Positions 34,073 through 43,813 are shown, numbered from the stretch's first letter. The stretch is DNA of 64,000 nt from Fructobacillus pseudoficulneus (GCF_900108455.1 NZ_FNWS01000003.1:101997-165996), one strand, 5' to 3'. Numbers and translations: made by a program. Notes: a model not told the origin generated them from the letters alone.

Positions 34073-34101
34073 ATAGTAATACCTGTACGGTAACATGTCA
34101 A
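34073..34101 (-). promoter_or_regulatory. promoter of tRNA-Asn copy 2
   Basis: TTGACA (34096-34101), 17-base spacer, TACTAT (34073-34078) on the minus strand. Confidence 0.8.
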
Positions 34102-34154
34102 CACTTTTATTAAAAAAAGTTCATTTTAAATTAATCAAATTCACCTTAAAAATT

Positions 34155-35078
34155 TTAACGGACGACTTCTTCAAACTTGCTTTGAATGGAGTCTGCTGAG
34201 TTTTGTAACTTAGAAAGCTCTTCCGCTGTCAAGTCTAGCTGCGAATAGGCCACAATTCCTTCACGACCGACAACTGCAGGATAAGAAAGGTATGAACCAT
34301 ATTCTGGCCGCTTATGTGAAACAGGCATTTCAACTTTGGCGTCTTGAATGACTGCCTTGGCTAAACGTATGGCAGCACTCGCAATTCCATAGGATGTATA
34401 GCCCTTGCCTTCAAAGACGGTATAGCCACCAACAATTGAGTCCTGCTCAATCGCCGCCAAATCAAGGCCCTTTTCTTCAGCTAACTTTGTAATCGGCTGT
34501 CCCTGCAAAGAAACCGTTGACCAGGCCGTAAACTGAGAATTACCGTGCTCCCCCAAGTTATAACCAGCTACCGATTTCGGATTAACATCAAAGGCCTTTC
34601 CAACTGCCCGGTGCATTCGAGCCGTATCCAACAAGGTCCCCGTTCCAATTACTTTTTCCTTGGGATAACCAGTTTCAGCCTGATATAGGGCGGCAATCGC
34701 ATCACAAGGGTTAGTAATCACGACCAAAACGCCAGAAAAATCCGTTTGTTTCAAGTCAGCAGCAACCTGTCGAACCTGTTCAACATTGTAAGACAATTCC
34801 ACAAAACGATCGTGCGTTGGGTTGTTATGTTGCAATTCAATATTTCCCAACGCTGAAATCACGACGTCAGCATCGCCCAAAGCCGCATAATCGTTCACGG
34901 TAATCTGATAGCTGTTAGCCAAATTCGTTTTGGCATCTTCAAAGTCCAAGGCCTCAGCTTGCACTTTCCCTTCATTCTTGTCGATGAAGACATATTCGTC
35001 GGCCACGCCTTCCGCGATCAAACCATGAGCAACCGTTGAGCCTACGTGTCCTAATCCAATAATTCCAATTTTTCGCAT
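34155..35078 (-). CDS. L-2-hydroxyisocaproate dehydrogenase (LDH family)
   Basis: NAD-dependent 2-hydroxyacid dehydrogenase of the lactate/malate dehydrogenase fold, 307 residues. [20 protein letters not shown] is the NAD motif, [14 protein letters not shown] and [14 protein letters not shown] are substrate-domain segments, and [13 protein letters not shown] holds the catalytic histidine. Wording and order closely follow the L-HicDH characterised from Weissella confusa, which reduces branched 2-ketoacids from amino acid transamination. The frame is open to 35255, but that would cover the next gene; GGGG 8 bases before the ATG at 35078 sets the start. Confidence 0.88.
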   Translation of the reverse strand: MRKIGIIGLGHVGSTVAHGLIAEGVADEYVFIDKNEGKVQAEALDFEDAKTNLANSYQITVNDYAALGDADVVISALGNIELQHNNPTHDRFVELSYNVEQVRQVAADLKQTDFSGVLVVITNPCDAIAALYQAETGYPKEKVIGTGTLLDTARMHRAVGKAFDVNPKSVAGYNLGEHGNSQFTAWSTVSLQGQPITKLAEEKGLDLAAIEQDSIVGGYTVFEGKGYTSYGIASAAIRLAKAVIQDAKVEMPVSHKRPEYGSYLSYPAVVGREGIVAYSQLDLTAEELSKLQNSADSIQSKFEEVVR

Positions 35079-35108
35079 CAGCATTTCCCCGTTTCTTCTA
35101 GTATGCTC

Positions 35109-35137
35109 ATCATATTTGATTAGAACTATTCCGTCAA
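35109..35137 (-). promoter_or_regulatory. L-HicDH promoter
   Basis: TTGACG (35132-35137), 17-base spacer, TATGAT (35109-35114) on the minus strand, about 30 bases before the start codon. Confidence 0.8.
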
Positions 35138-35166
35138 CAGTTTTATGAGATTTCTTTAATATAAAA

Positions 35167-35496
35167 TCAAGAAAAATAGACGCTCTCGTGTAAAGCACAT
35201 TTGGGGTTAAAAGCTGACCCACAGGATGGGCAATGGCCCTCTTTGTAGCGAGCAAAAGTCAGTAAATTACCACAATGCCCACACAAGACCGCTGGCTCCC
35301 GGCTTTGCTTGGCGGTTGGCACAAATTGATGTTTCTCTAAGTCATCATGGCACTGATAGCAAGCATAAAAGCGCTGACACTCCCGGCACTTCAGACCGGC
35401 AATGTCGAACTCAGAGTGATAGTGCTCACAGGTCCCTTGTTCACCAAGTTGTAGCCCATACATCGGCACCTTCGCAACACCAAATAATCTTTTCAT
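35167..35496 (-). CDS. CHY zinc finger protein
   Basis: A 109-residue protein built on the bacterial CHY zinc finger: [19 protein letters not shown], then [21 protein letters not shown] and [15 protein letters not shown] give the Cys/His set for three zinc ions. Function in bacteria is unknown; in eukaryotes the domain occurs in ubiquitin ligases. It starts 6 bases after the flavin reductase gene and is probably cotranscribed with it, suggesting a redox or metal connection. Confidence 0.85.
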   Translation of the reverse strand: MKRLFGVAKVPMYGLQLGEQGTCEHYHSEFDIAGLKCRECQRFYACYQCHDDLEKHQFVPTAKQSREPAVLCGHCGNLLTFARYKEGHCPSCGSAFNPKCALHESVYFS

Positions 35497-35502
35497 CGCT
35501 AA

Positions 35503-36048
35503 TTACACCAAATCAGACAATGTCTGACTCAACTGGCTCACTTCTTTGTCAAATTCAGACAAAACCACATCGACTTGATCGTCTGTCATTTCGGCTGTAA
35601 TTTGACCAACACTAATATTCAATGACAGGTTAGTTGGTAGGCGTCGTACCTTCAATCCCTGCAGTATCAACGAAAAGGCCAGATCTTCCTGAAAGCCGCC
35701 ATGACCACCAAAGAAGACCGTGGCAACTGGCAAATCTTGCCACTCCGAGTAAAGCGTGTCCATGGCGTTTTTCAAGACTGCCGGATAACCCCAGTTGTAT
35801 TGTGGTGCGACAAAAACAACCGCATCATAAGACTGAATTTTGTCCGACCAGGCAATTGTACTTGGCATTTGATAATCACCCTGTGCTGGTAACTTAGGTT
35901 CATCAAGCCAGGGCAAGTTCTCCTCCGCCAAGTCAACCACCTCTGCCAACTGTGACAAATTCGTTAGCTTTGGCGCTAACCAGTGAGCAATGCGGCGACT
36001 CACACTATTTTTTCGATTACTACCAACAACGACTGCAATTTTATTCAT
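35503..36048 (-). CDS. NADPH-dependent FMN reductase family protein
   Basis: A 181-residue flavodoxin-like protein. The FMN phosphate loop is VVGSNRKNSVSRRIA at the N terminus, and PQYNWGYPAVLKNAMDTLYSEW is the second flavin loop typical of azoreductase/ArsH-like NADPH:FMN or quinone reductases. Two ATGs stand in tandem (36051, 36048); spacing from GGAG favours 36048. It is followed within 6 bases by the CHY zinc finger gene. Confidence 0.85.
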   Translation of the reverse strand: MNKIAVVVGSNRKNSVSRRIAHWLAPKLTNLSQLAEVVDLAEENLPWLDEPKLPAQGDYQMPSTIAWSDKIQSYDAVVFVAPQYNWGYPAVLKNAMDTLYSEWQDLPVATVFFGGHGGFQEDLAFSLILQGLKVRRLPTNLSLNISVGQITAEMTDDQVDVVLSEFDKEVSQLSQTLSDLV

Positions 36049-36193
36049 CATTTTCTCCGTCAAATCAAGCTGCGGATTAAAAATCCATACGAGATCCACC
36101 AAATAGCCAGCAGAAGAGCTCTCGCGGCTTTCTGTAACTGGTGTTCATTATAGTCTTTTTCAAGAAAATTTAGAAGAAATCTAAAATTAAGTG

Positions 36194-36517
36194 TTGACTC
36201 ATTATTTTTTAATGCTATACTCAGAAGCAAGAAATAGCTACGGCGATTGGATGAGTACTTAACAAGCGATACTACAGAAAACTGTGATGGATGAGAAGCA
36301 GTGTATTGGCTATTAAGGAAAATGGTCCAGGAGTAGTTTTTAGCTTGGTGAGTTCAAAAGAATTAGCCAACTACGGCCAACATCCGTTACCTTGTTGCGA
36401 TATAGCCCCCACTGGTGTATCGACTAAGGCTGGTCACAAGATCAGTGAAATTAGAGTGGTACCGCGTTGACAGCGCCTCTAGGTTCAGACATCAAGTCTG
36501 ACCTAGGGGCGTTTTTT
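36194..36517 (+). promoter_or_regulatory. T-box leader of the methionine scavenging operon, with promoter
   Basis: Promoter TTGACT (36194-36199), 16-base spacer, TATACT (36216-36221). The leader's base stem pairs AATAGCTA with TGGCTATT, and the T-box sequence TTAGAGTGGTACCGCG lies at 36451-36466. The terminator CGCCTCTAGG... pairs with CCTAGGGGCG (36474-36511), followed by six T residues. The downstream genes all concern methionine, so a tRNA-Met T-box is inferred; I could not fix the specifier triplet by eye. Confidence 0.88.
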
Positions 36518-36543
36518 AGTGTTTAGAAAGAGGAGAAATTATC

Positions 36544-37674
36544 ATGACAGCAGCAACAGCAACACACACACCCATCCATTTTGATATTGTTGGTTCATTT
36601 TTACGGCCAGCTCGACTAAAAGAGGCCCAAGCCGAATTTGAAGCTGGCAAAATCAGCCAAGAGCAGCTGACAAAAATTCAAGACGAAGAAATCAAAAAGT
36701 TAGTTGACAAGGAAGTTGAAGCCGGCTTGCACTATGTTTCTGACGGCGAATTCCGTCGCCACTTGTGGCACCTCGATACCTTCTGGGGCTTTGAAGGGGT
36801 CAAAAAGATTTTTGGTGAGCACGGTTACTTCTTCCACAACTTAGAAACTCGAAAAGAATCTGCCAAAGTCGTTGGCAAGATTCGCTTTACTAAAGACCAT
36901 CCTGATTTGAAAGCCTTTGAGTACTTGCAAAGCATTACTAAGGACTTAGACGTTGTGCCTCGTCAAAGTGTGCCATCCCCCGCTCAGGCCTATGCCGAAT
37001 TTGTCCGTGGTGAAGATAACCTCGAATCTCTTAACCAAGTTTATCCTGACCGCGCTGATTTGGTGAAGGACTTAACTCAGGCCTATCACGACCTTTTCTT
37101 GGCCCTCTATGATGCTGGTTGCCGCGACATTAAATTAGACGACTGTACCTGGGGTATGCTTTCCGATTCCGATTTTTGGTCAGCACAAAATATTGATCAA
37201 AAGGGCATCGAGCAGTTGCAGGCTGAATACCTGGAACTAAACAATTTGGCCATCCAAGATTTGCCAGAAGACTTACGGATTAGTACCCACGTTTGCCGTG
37301 GTAACTACGCCTCAACTTGGGCCGCTACCGGCGGTTACGAACCAGTGGCCGACACCTTGTTTGGCAAGGAAAATGTCGAATCCTTCTACTTGGAATTTGA
37401 TGACAACCGGTCAGGTGACTTCTCACCATTGGCCAAGGTTCCTGCCGGCAAACAAGTTGTCTTGGGATTAGCAACTTCTAAAAAGCCCGACTTGGAAGAC
37501 CCAGCCGTTTTGATTGACCGGGTGAAGGAAGCCAGTCAATATGTTGATTTAGACAACTTAGCTTTGAGTACCCAATGTGGTTTTGCTTCTACTGAAGAAG
37601 GTAATCACCTAACAGAAGATGAACAGTGGGCCAAAATTAAGTTAGTCGTCGATACAGCCAAGCAGATTTGGTAA
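36544..37674 (+). CDS. cobalamin-independent methionine synthase family protein (MetE C-terminal-like)
   Basis: A 376-residue single-domain relative of the MetE catalytic half, similar to the YxjG/YxjH group. Zinc/homocysteine ligands appear as STHVCRGNY and the late STQCGFAST cysteine; GSFLRPARLKEAQ at the N terminus and DDCTWGML mid-protein are typical. It lacks the N-terminal folate half of full MetE, so the methyl donor may be other than polyglutamyl methyltetrahydrofolate. First gene after the T-box; the ATG follows GAGGAG. Confidence 0.88.
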   Translation: MTAATATHTPIHFDIVGSFLRPARLKEAQAEFEAGKISQEQLTKIQDEEIKKLVDKEVEAGLHYVSDGEFRRHLWHLDTFWGFEGVKKIFGEHGYFFHNLETRKESAKVVGKIRFTKDHPDLKAFEYLQSITKDLDVVPRQSVPSPAQAYAEFVRGEDNLESLNQVYPDRADLVKDLTQAYHDLFLALYDAGCRDIKLDDCTWGMLSDSDFWSAQNIDQKGIEQLQAEYLELNNLAIQDLPEDLRISTHVCRGNYASTWAATGGYEPVADTLFGKENVESFYLEFDDNRSGDFSPLAKVPAGKQVVLGLATSKKPDLEDPAVLIDRVKEASQYVDLDNLALSTQCGFASTEEGNHLTEDEQWAKIKLVVDTAKQIW

Positions 37675-37703
37675 ACAAAACATAGAAAAACGTGGGGAAA
37701 AAC

Positions 37704-39344
37704 ATGCAAAAATGGCAAAAGTGGACAACGGCGGCCGTCCTTGTCCTCGCTATCGGAGCTGGTTTCGCTGTTACGGGGCACTCCTCTTCCAGCGCACCAA
37801 AAAAAGATTCTGTTTTAAATTATTCATTGGACGGTGACGTTCAGACATTAGACATTTCCAAGAGTGTCGACCAATATTCAACAACAATCATTGGAAACAC
37901 CGAGTCCAATCTCTTACGTCTGAACGCCAAGGGCGATCCTGTACCAGATTTGGCCAAGTCGTATAGCGTCTCTTCTGACGGATTGACTTACACCGTTCAA
38001 CTCCGCTCTGGCCTCAAGTGGTCCGACGGATCAGCACTGACTGCTAAAGATTTCGTCTACAGTTGGCAGCGACTCGCCGATCCAAAGACCGGATCAGAAT
38101 ACGCCTACCTAACCTCCGGCGTCAAGAACGCCGATGATATCATGGCCGGTAAGAAACCCGTTTCGTCATTAGGGGTTTCGGCTAAGGGCAACACGCTTAC
38201 CTTTAAGCTCGAAAAGCCAATGCAACAATTCAAGTACTTATTAAGCTTTGCACAATTGATGCCACAAAAGGAATCATTTGTACAATCTGAAGGTTCGAAG
38301 TATGGTACCTCAGCTAAAGAACAAATTTATTCTGGGCCATATAAGTTAGTCGGCTGGACCGGAACCAACGAGTCCTTCAAGATTGTTAAAAATCCAAACT
38401 ACTGGGATGCCAAAAATGTCAAAACCAAGCAGGTTAACTGGCAGGTCATCAAAAATGCTGAAACTGGTGTCCAACTTTATAAGCAGGGCAAGCTAGACCG
38501 AGCGAAGATTTACGGTACTCCGGAAATCTATGAAGCAAACAAGAACAATAAGGCTGCAACGACAACACCACTGGCCGTTGCTTCCTACCTCGAATACAAC
38601 CAAGCTTCTAACCCTTATTTACAAAACGAAAAGATTCGTCAGGCCTTGAACTTGGCTACCAACCGTAAGACCCTAGCCTCACAGGCATCCGGTAACACCC
38701 GTTATGCCGCGACCGGCTTAGTTCCGAAGAACTTGGTGAAGGCTGCCAACGGGGAAGACCTATCGACCTACATCAACCCCCATTATCAATATGATACTGA
38801 TCAGGCTAAGAAGTTATTCAAGAAAGGCTTGCAAGAAGTTAATAAGGGCAAGATGACCGTGACGATTGAAACCGATGCAGACGCTGTCGTTTCAAAGAAT
38901 ACCGTCGACTTCTTGAAGCAGTCCTGGGAATCAACCTTTGGTTCTGATATTACGGTGAACGAGAAGATTGTGCCGATCAAGCAGCGGATGCAGGATGCTT
39001 CAAACGGTAACTTTGATATCACCTTGACCAACTGGACTGGTGATTACCAAGATGGCGTCAGCTACTACAACATGTTTAAGGATCCAACTACTGGTACTAA
39101 CAACGGTAAGTTCAAAAACCAGGCCTTCACGGATGCCGTTAACAAGGCTGAAAACCAAGATGCCAACAACGCTTCCGCTCGAGACAATGATTTCAAGCAA
39201 GCCGAATTGGCTTTGAAGGACCAAGCCAACTTGAACCCACTCTATTCATGGAAGCGAATTATCCTAAACCGTCCTTCGGTTAAGAATGTCGTCGTCAATC
39301 CAACTGGTTTGCAATTGGATTTGACTCACGCTTACCGTGAATAA
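37704..39344 (+). CDS. orphan oligopeptide-binding protein (OppA-like)
   Basis: A 546-residue extracellular solute-binding protein of family 5. Mature-domain hallmarks include LDISKSVDQYSTTIIGNTES, KWSDGSALTAKDFVYSWQR and LFKKGLQEVNKGK. The N-terminal hydrophobic segment ends in FAVTGHSSSS, with histidine where a lipobox cysteine would be expected, so it is not a standard lipoprotein. GTG at 37692 is in frame, but GGGG then ATG at 37704 is the better start. No oppBCDF genes are near; it probably feeds a transporter encoded elsewhere with Met-containing peptides, given its place in the Met operon. Confidence 0.88.
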   Translation: MQKWQKWTTAAVLVLAIGAGFAVTGHSSSSAPKKDSVLNYSLDGDVQTLDISKSVDQYSTTIIGNTESNLLRLNAKGDPVPDLAKSYSVSSDGLTYTVQLRSGLKWSDGSALTAKDFVYSWQRLADPKTGSEYAYLTSGVKNADDIMAGKKPVSSLGVSAKGNTLTFKLEKPMQQFKYLLSFAQLMPQKESFVQSEGSKYGTSAKEQIYSGPYKLVGWTGTNESFKIVKNPNYWDAKNVKTKQVNWQVIKNAETGVQLYKQGKLDRAKIYGTPEIYEANKNNKAATTTPLAVASYLEYNQASNPYLQNEKIRQALNLATNRKTLASQASGNTRYAATGLVPKNLVKAANGEDLSTYINPHYQYDTDQAKKLFKKGLQEVNKGKMTVTIETDADAVVSKNTVDFLKQSWESTFGSDITVNEKIVPIKQRMQDASNGNFDITLTNWTGDYQDGVSYYNMFKDPTTGTNNGKFKNQAFTDAVNKAENQDANNASARDNDFKQAELALKDQANLNPLYSWKRIILNRPSVKNVVVNPTGLQLDLTHAYRE

Positions 39345-39375
39345 GGTGAGCATTATTAGCAATTAATCCACAGGC

Positions 39376-39407
39376 AAATCGGGGCAGTTACTGTCCCGAT
39401 TTCTCTC
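39376..39407 (+). terminator. hairpin between oppA-like and permease genes
   Basis: AAATCGGG (39376-39383) pairs with CCCGATTT (39395-39402), followed by a CT-rich rather than pure T tract. It could be a partial terminator that lowers expression of the downstream permease genes. Confidence 0.5.
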
Positions 39408-39451
39408 TGTAAAGGAGCAAAATTATCGCAAGTTCAATTAAAAAACAATCC

Positions 39452-40843
39452 ATGAATACCAACCAGCTCATCGCCCTCTCACTTGGCGGCGTGATTGGGA
39501 CTGGTATTTTCATGAGTCCCGGCTACTTCATTCAAAGTGCCGGCGCAACCGGCACCATCATTGCCTACCTGATTGGGGCCGTCCTAGTCTGCCTAGTCAT
39601 GCAGTGTTTGAGTGAACTGTCCGTTTTCTCACCGACTACGGGTTCTTTTCATGATTATGCCAACAAATTCATTAATCCCGGCGTCGGTTTTGTCGTCGCT
39701 TGGTTATACTGGCTGACTTGGACCATCGCTCTAGGTTCAAACCTTTTAACCATCGGCTTGCTCATGCAACGCTGGTTCCCCCACCAACCAATCTGGCTGT
39801 GGTGCCTCTTATTTGGTGCCATTATCTTTGTCTTAAACCTCGGCCAACTTTCCTGGTTTAACAAGAGTGAATCGTTAACATCCTGGATAAAGACGATTGC
39901 CCTGCTGGTCTTTGTCGTGATTGGCTTTCTTTTGATTTTCCGTTTGGTACCAGTACACGCCACCACCCTTTCGGCCGGCTTTGGCGAATTAACCAGTCGC
40001 GGTTGGTTTCCGCATGGTTTCGGGCCGATTTTCGCCACCGTGCTCACGGCAAACTTCGCCTATTCCGGCGCCGAAATGATTGGTGTGGCGGCTGGTGAAG
40101 CCAAAAACCCTGAAAAGACCATTCCAAGTGCCACTCGTCGGACCCTCTTCATTTTAATTGTCCTATTCATCGGCGCTATCTTGGTAATGGGGACCCTGCT
40201 GTCACCTTCTGATAAGGCTTTGGCCACCAGTCCCTTTGTGGCTATCCTCAACCAAGCCGGCATCCCCTGGGCAGCCGACATCATGAATGCCGTTTTGATT
40301 ATCACACTCTTCTCGGCTTCAAACGCTGGGGTTTATGCCGCTTCACGGATGATTTGGTCTCTCGCCGATAAGGGTGAAATTTCACCAAAGCTCGGTAAGC
40401 TTAGCCGCCACGGTCTGCCCGTCTACGGCCTTTTGCTCACAATGGCTGGCGGTGCCCTTTCCCTCTTATCAAGTATTTATGCGGCTCAAACCGTTTACCT
40501 TGCCCTTAACGCCCTCTCCGCTTTCGCGGTTGTGGCCGTTTGGATTATCATTGCCTGGGCGCAGCTCAACTTCCGCCAACAATTCCTGAAGAGCCACCAG
40601 CTCTCAGAATTAAAGTATCGGACGCCGCTCTACCCGCTAACGCCAATCTTAGTGATTCTGATTTGCCTGGCATCGATTGTCGGCATCGGCTTTGATCCAA
40701 ACCAACGGATTGCTTTAATTATTGGCGTACCTTTCTCGCTGCTATTGTATCTTTTCTACATTATTTTTAAGCCAAATTATAAAGGACAAACACAACATGA
40801 ATTTTCACAATTGGCGCAGCCAACAAAAAACGATTTTATTTGA
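39452..40843 (+). CDS. amino acid permease (APC family, MmuP-like)
   Basis: A 12-helix amino acid/proton symporter, 463 residues from the first ATG. The N-terminal SLGGVIGTGIFMSPGYF and NFAYSGAEMIGVAAGEAKNP motifs are typical of the APC amino acid transporter family. Its neighbour, a homocysteine methyltransferase, suggests S-methylmethionine import. Initiation is odd: the only good site (AAAGGAG, 39411-39417) is 34 bases before this ATG but 7 bases before an in-frame ATC at 39425, which would give the extra residues xASSIKKQS usual for such permeases. The original start may have been ATG at 39425, now ATC. Confidence 0.85.
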   Translation: MNTNQLIALSLGGVIGTGIFMSPGYFIQSAGATGTIIAYLIGAVLVCLVMQCLSELSVFSPTTGSFHDYANKFINPGVGFVVAWLYWLTWTIALGSNLLTIGLLMQRWFPHQPIWLWCLLFGAIIFVLNLGQLSWFNKSESLTSWIKTIALLVFVVIGFLLIFRLVPVHATTLSAGFGELTSRGWFPHGFGPIFATVLTANFAYSGAEMIGVAAGEAKNPEKTIPSATRRTLFILIVLFIGAILVMGTLLSPSDKALATSPFVAILNQAGIPWAADIMNAVLIITLFSASNAGVYAASRMIWSLADKGEISPKLGKLSRHGLPVYGLLLTMAGGALSLLSSIYAAQTVYLALNALSAFAVVAVWIIIAWAQLNFRQQFLKSHQLSELKYRTPLYPLTPILVILICLASIVGIGFDPNQRIALIIGVPFSLLLYLFYIIFKPNYKGQTQHEFSQLAQPTKNDFI

Positions 40844-41711
40844 TAGCTCAATGAGTCTCGGCCTCAATAACCAGAGCTTTGATACCAATAACCCACTTTG
40901 GACAGCCAAGGCCTTGATTACCGACCCGGATAAGGTCTATCAGGTGCACCGCGATTTCTTTGACGCTGGATCCAACGTCACGACCACCGACAGTTATCAA
41001 GCATCAACCGCCGGCTTTATCAAACAGGGTTATACCAAGGACCAAGCGGAACATTATATTAAAAAAGCCGTTTCCTTAGCACAAAAGGCGAGCTTTGATA
41101 GCCAGGGTGACCAGGCCAAATGGGTCGCTGGCAACATTGGCCCCTATGGCGCATTTTTAGCAAATGGGGCCGAGTATACCGGCGACTATGATGTCAATGC
41201 TGACGAACTGCGGGACTTTCACCGCGACCGCTTGGACTGGTTAGTCGAAGCCGGCAGCGATTTATTGGCCATCCAGACCGTGCCAAACTTCACGGAAATC
41301 AAGGTGCTCTGTGATTTGCTCAACGACTATCCGGACATCGATGTTCTCTTTACCTGCTCACTCAAGGATAGTCAGCACATTAGTGACGGTACGGATTTGC
41401 GCGAAGTCCAAAAAGTTTTGGAGGCCCAGCCAAATGTGGTCGCCTACGGCTTTAACTGTTTCAAACCAGAACTAACAGAAGACGCCCTCGATTATCTTCG
41501 ACCAACTGCCAAAACAGACAAGGCCCTCGCCGTTGCTCCCAATGCCGGCGCTGACTATGACCCCATCACCAAAACTTGGGGTGAACCCAATGAAACGATT
41601 TTCTCTGAAAAAGCCACCAGTTGGCGTGACCACGGCGCTTCATGGATTAGTGGCTGCTGTGAAATGATTCCCGCCGAATTAAAAAAGGTTCGCACCGCCC
41701 TATTTGAATAA
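40797..41711 (+). CDS. mmuM: homocysteine S-methyltransferase (MmuM-like)
   Basis: Transfers a methyl group from S-methylmethionine (or SAM) to homocysteine, giving methionine. The 304-residue barrel carries the zinc cysteines in GFNCF and SGCCEM and opens with ILFDSSMSLGL near the N terminus. AAAGGA lies 10 bases before the ATG at 40797; this start and site are inside the permease coding region, so the two genes overlap by 47 bases. With MmuP it forms a classic S-methylmethionine salvage pair. Confidence 0.9.
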   Translation: MNFHNWRSQQKTILFDSSMSLGLNNQSFDTNNPLWTAKALITDPDKVYQVHRDFFDAGSNVTTTDSYQASTAGFIKQGYTKDQAEHYIKKAVSLAQKASFDSQGDQAKWVAGNIGPYGAFLANGAEYTGDYDVNADELRDFHRDRLDWLVEAGSDLLAIQTVPNFTEIKVLCDLLNDYPDIDVLFTCSLKDSQHISDGTDLREVQKVLEAQPNVVAYGFNCFKPELTEDALDYLRPTAKTDKALAVAPNAGADYDPITKTWGEPNETIFSEKATSWRDHGASWISGCCEMIPAELKKVRTALFE

Positions 41712-41726
41712 TGAGCTTCACATACT

Positions 41727-41759
41727 AAAAGCCCCGCACAATCTCGTGCGGGGCTTTTT
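41727..41759. terminator. bidirectional terminator between mmuM and kup
   Basis: AAAAGCCCCGCAC / GTGCGGGGCTTTT, a perfect 13-bp stem with a six-base loop, serves the converging genes. Confidence 0.92.
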
Positions 41760-41761
41760 GA

Positions 41762-43813
41762 TTATTGATTCGTATCAGCTTCGGTTGTTTCCATATGGTG
41801 CCAACGCGGCATCTGGTTTTTTACTTCCAGCTGACGCAACTTTGAAACCGTCTTGTGCTCAATAAAGAGTGGCACAACCTCTTCCACCGTATCGCTTAAG
41901 CGTAAGCGATAGAAGTAACGAAGGTGAACAGAGTGTGATTGTAGCCAAATTCGGCCACCAATCAAGAACCGGTCCCAAGATGAGATAGTCGACACAGTCT
42001 TCAAATCTGTATAGTAATTGTTCGTAATGATGTACTTAAAGTCACCGATGCTACGGTTCTTATCCAAACCATAGCGAATCTTTTGTGGCTCTAAGACACC
42101 CTGCTTGACCAAGGTCTTAGCAATTTGGTGAATATAGTATTCCACCTGAGGATCAACCTTAAAGCCAAGGTTCAAGACCACTCGAACCATGTTTTGGCTA
42201 CCCATCAAGTCCACCGAATAACTCTTTTCATATGGGTTAATCGATTCCCTGATGGTGACAAACCAGTAAACCTTTGCCCGCTTTGGCCGAGCACCAAGCA
42301 GTGAATAAATCACTGACTTCTTAATTTGATAGTCATCATGAACATTGACGATGTACACCAAATTCTTGGCCATCAGTGGCTCTTCCGGATCATTTGATAA
42401 CTGCATCAATTGACGGCGGTAGTCCTTCAATGACAAGTAATCATTGTTATAAGACAATGCTTCCCGTCGCTTGTTACCATAGAACCAAAAGACCATCACG
42501 GACAAAATCAATAGCATCAAAATGACCGTGACATACCCACCGTGGATAAACTTTCCCAAACTAGCAATCAGGAATAGTATCTCCAATAAACCAAATGGAA
42601 TGGCAAACAGTACTGCCAAAGTTGTTCTGGTCTTAAAGCGAATAAACTCAAAGAGCAAAATAGTCGTCATCAGCATCGTTACCGTAATGGCAAGACCGTA
42701 GGCTGATTCCATGTTATGTGATGTCTTGAAAAAGACAACCACAGCCACACCAGCCACGAAGAGCATCCAGTTGACGAGTGAGATATACATTTGCCCGCGG
42801 AAATCATTTGGATAAGTGATTCGCAAGCGTGGCATGATCTTCAACGAAATCGCCTCAGAAACCAGGGTAAACGCCCCTGTAATTAAGGCCTGTGAGGCAA
42901 TCACAGCTGCCAAGGTACTTAAAATAACACCAATTAACCGCCATTGATTTGGCAAAATGTCAAAGAACAGGTTCAAATTGGCCCCACTAGAATGGTGCAT
43001 AATTGCCCAGGCCCCTTGGCCCATGTAGTTCAAAATCAAAGTGGTGTAGACAAATGGCCAGCTCAAGTAAATATTGCGCTTGCCGACATGACCCATGTCG
43101 GAATACAAGGCTTCAGCCCCAGTCGTTGCCAGGAAGATGTTTCCTAAAATAAAGATTCCCAACCGGTTATCTGAGCTAAACAAAGTTTGCACAGCGTAAA
43201 CCGGTGAAAAGGCCTTTAAAATTTCAGGATATTGGAAAACCTGCAACAGGCCAAAGAAGCCAATAAAGGAGAACCAAATCAACATCATCGGTCCAAACAT
43301 GCGACCAATTTTCGTCGTTCCCTTACGTTGCAAGGTAAAGACCACCAACAGGATGGTCAAAACCACCGGCACGACAAAGTCAATGCCGCTTGGGAAAAGC
43401 AGTGAGCCAAATTGTTGGCCCTCAAGTCCTTCTACCGCTGATGTCACGGTCACGGCTGGCGTCAAAGCACCATCCGCCAATAGGGCTGCTCCCCCGACCA
43501 TTGCCGGGATGATCAGCCACTTCATGTTGCGGTTGCGCACCTTACTATACAGTGAGAAGATACCACCTTCACCGTGGTTATCCGCTTGAAGGGCAATTAA
43601 AACGTACTTGATTGTCGTAATCAACATCAGGGTCCAAAAGACCAGTGAAATTGACCCAATCACCAAGTTCTCCATATTGTTAGTATGGGCGTTGCCGGCA
43701 ATGATTGCATTCATTGTATAAAGTGGTGATGTTCCAATATCACCATAGACAATCCCCAAGGCAATCAAGAAGCCACCATACTTCAACTTTGATTTTGTCG
43801 CTGTATCAGCCAT
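41762..43813 (-). CDS. kup: potassium uptake protein Kup
   Basis: Proton-coupled potassium importer, 683 residues: twelve helices then a cytoplasmic C-terminal domain of about 220 residues. The first helix motif GIVYGDIGTSPLYT is diagnostic of KUP/HAK/KT, followed by NHGEGGIFSLY and the GALTPAVTVTSAVEGL segment. GGAGAG precedes the ATG. It is a single-gene unit with a leader containing one clear hairpin. In Gram-positives this family is often controlled by cyclic di-AMP, but no known riboswitch is apparent. Confidence 0.95.
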   Translation of the reverse strand: MADTATKSKLKYGGFLIALGIVYGDIGTSPLYTMNAIIAGNAHTNNMENLVIGSISLVFWTLMLITTIKYVLIALQADNHGEGGIFSLYSKVRNRNMKWLIIPAMVGGAALLADGALTPAVTVTSAVEGLEGQQFGSLLFPSGIDFVVPVVLTILLVVFTLQRKGTTKIGRMFGPMMLIWFSFIGFFGLLQVFQYPEILKAFSPVYAVQTLFSSDNRLGIFILGNIFLATTGAEALYSDMGHVGKRNIYLSWPFVYTTLILNYMGQGAWAIMHHSSGANLNLFFDILPNQWRLIGVILSTLAAVIASQALITGAFTLVSEAISLKIMPRLRITYPNDFRGQMYISLVNWMLFVAGVAVVVFFKTSHNMESAYGLAITVTMLMTTILLFEFIRFKTRTTLAVLFAIPFGLLEILFLIASLGKFIHGGYVTVILMLLILSVMVFWFYGNKRREALSYNNDYLSLKDYRRQLMQLSNDPEEPLMAKNLVYIVNVHDDYQIKKSVIYSLLGARPKRAKVYWFVTIRESINPYEKSYSVDLMGSQNMVRVVLNLGFKVDPQVEYYIHQIAKTLVKQGVLEPQKIRYGLDKNRSIGDFKYIITNNYYTDLKTVSTISSWDRFLIGGRIWLQSHSVHLRYFYRLRLSDTVEEVVPLFIEHKTVSKLRQLEVKNQMPRWHHMETTEADTNQ

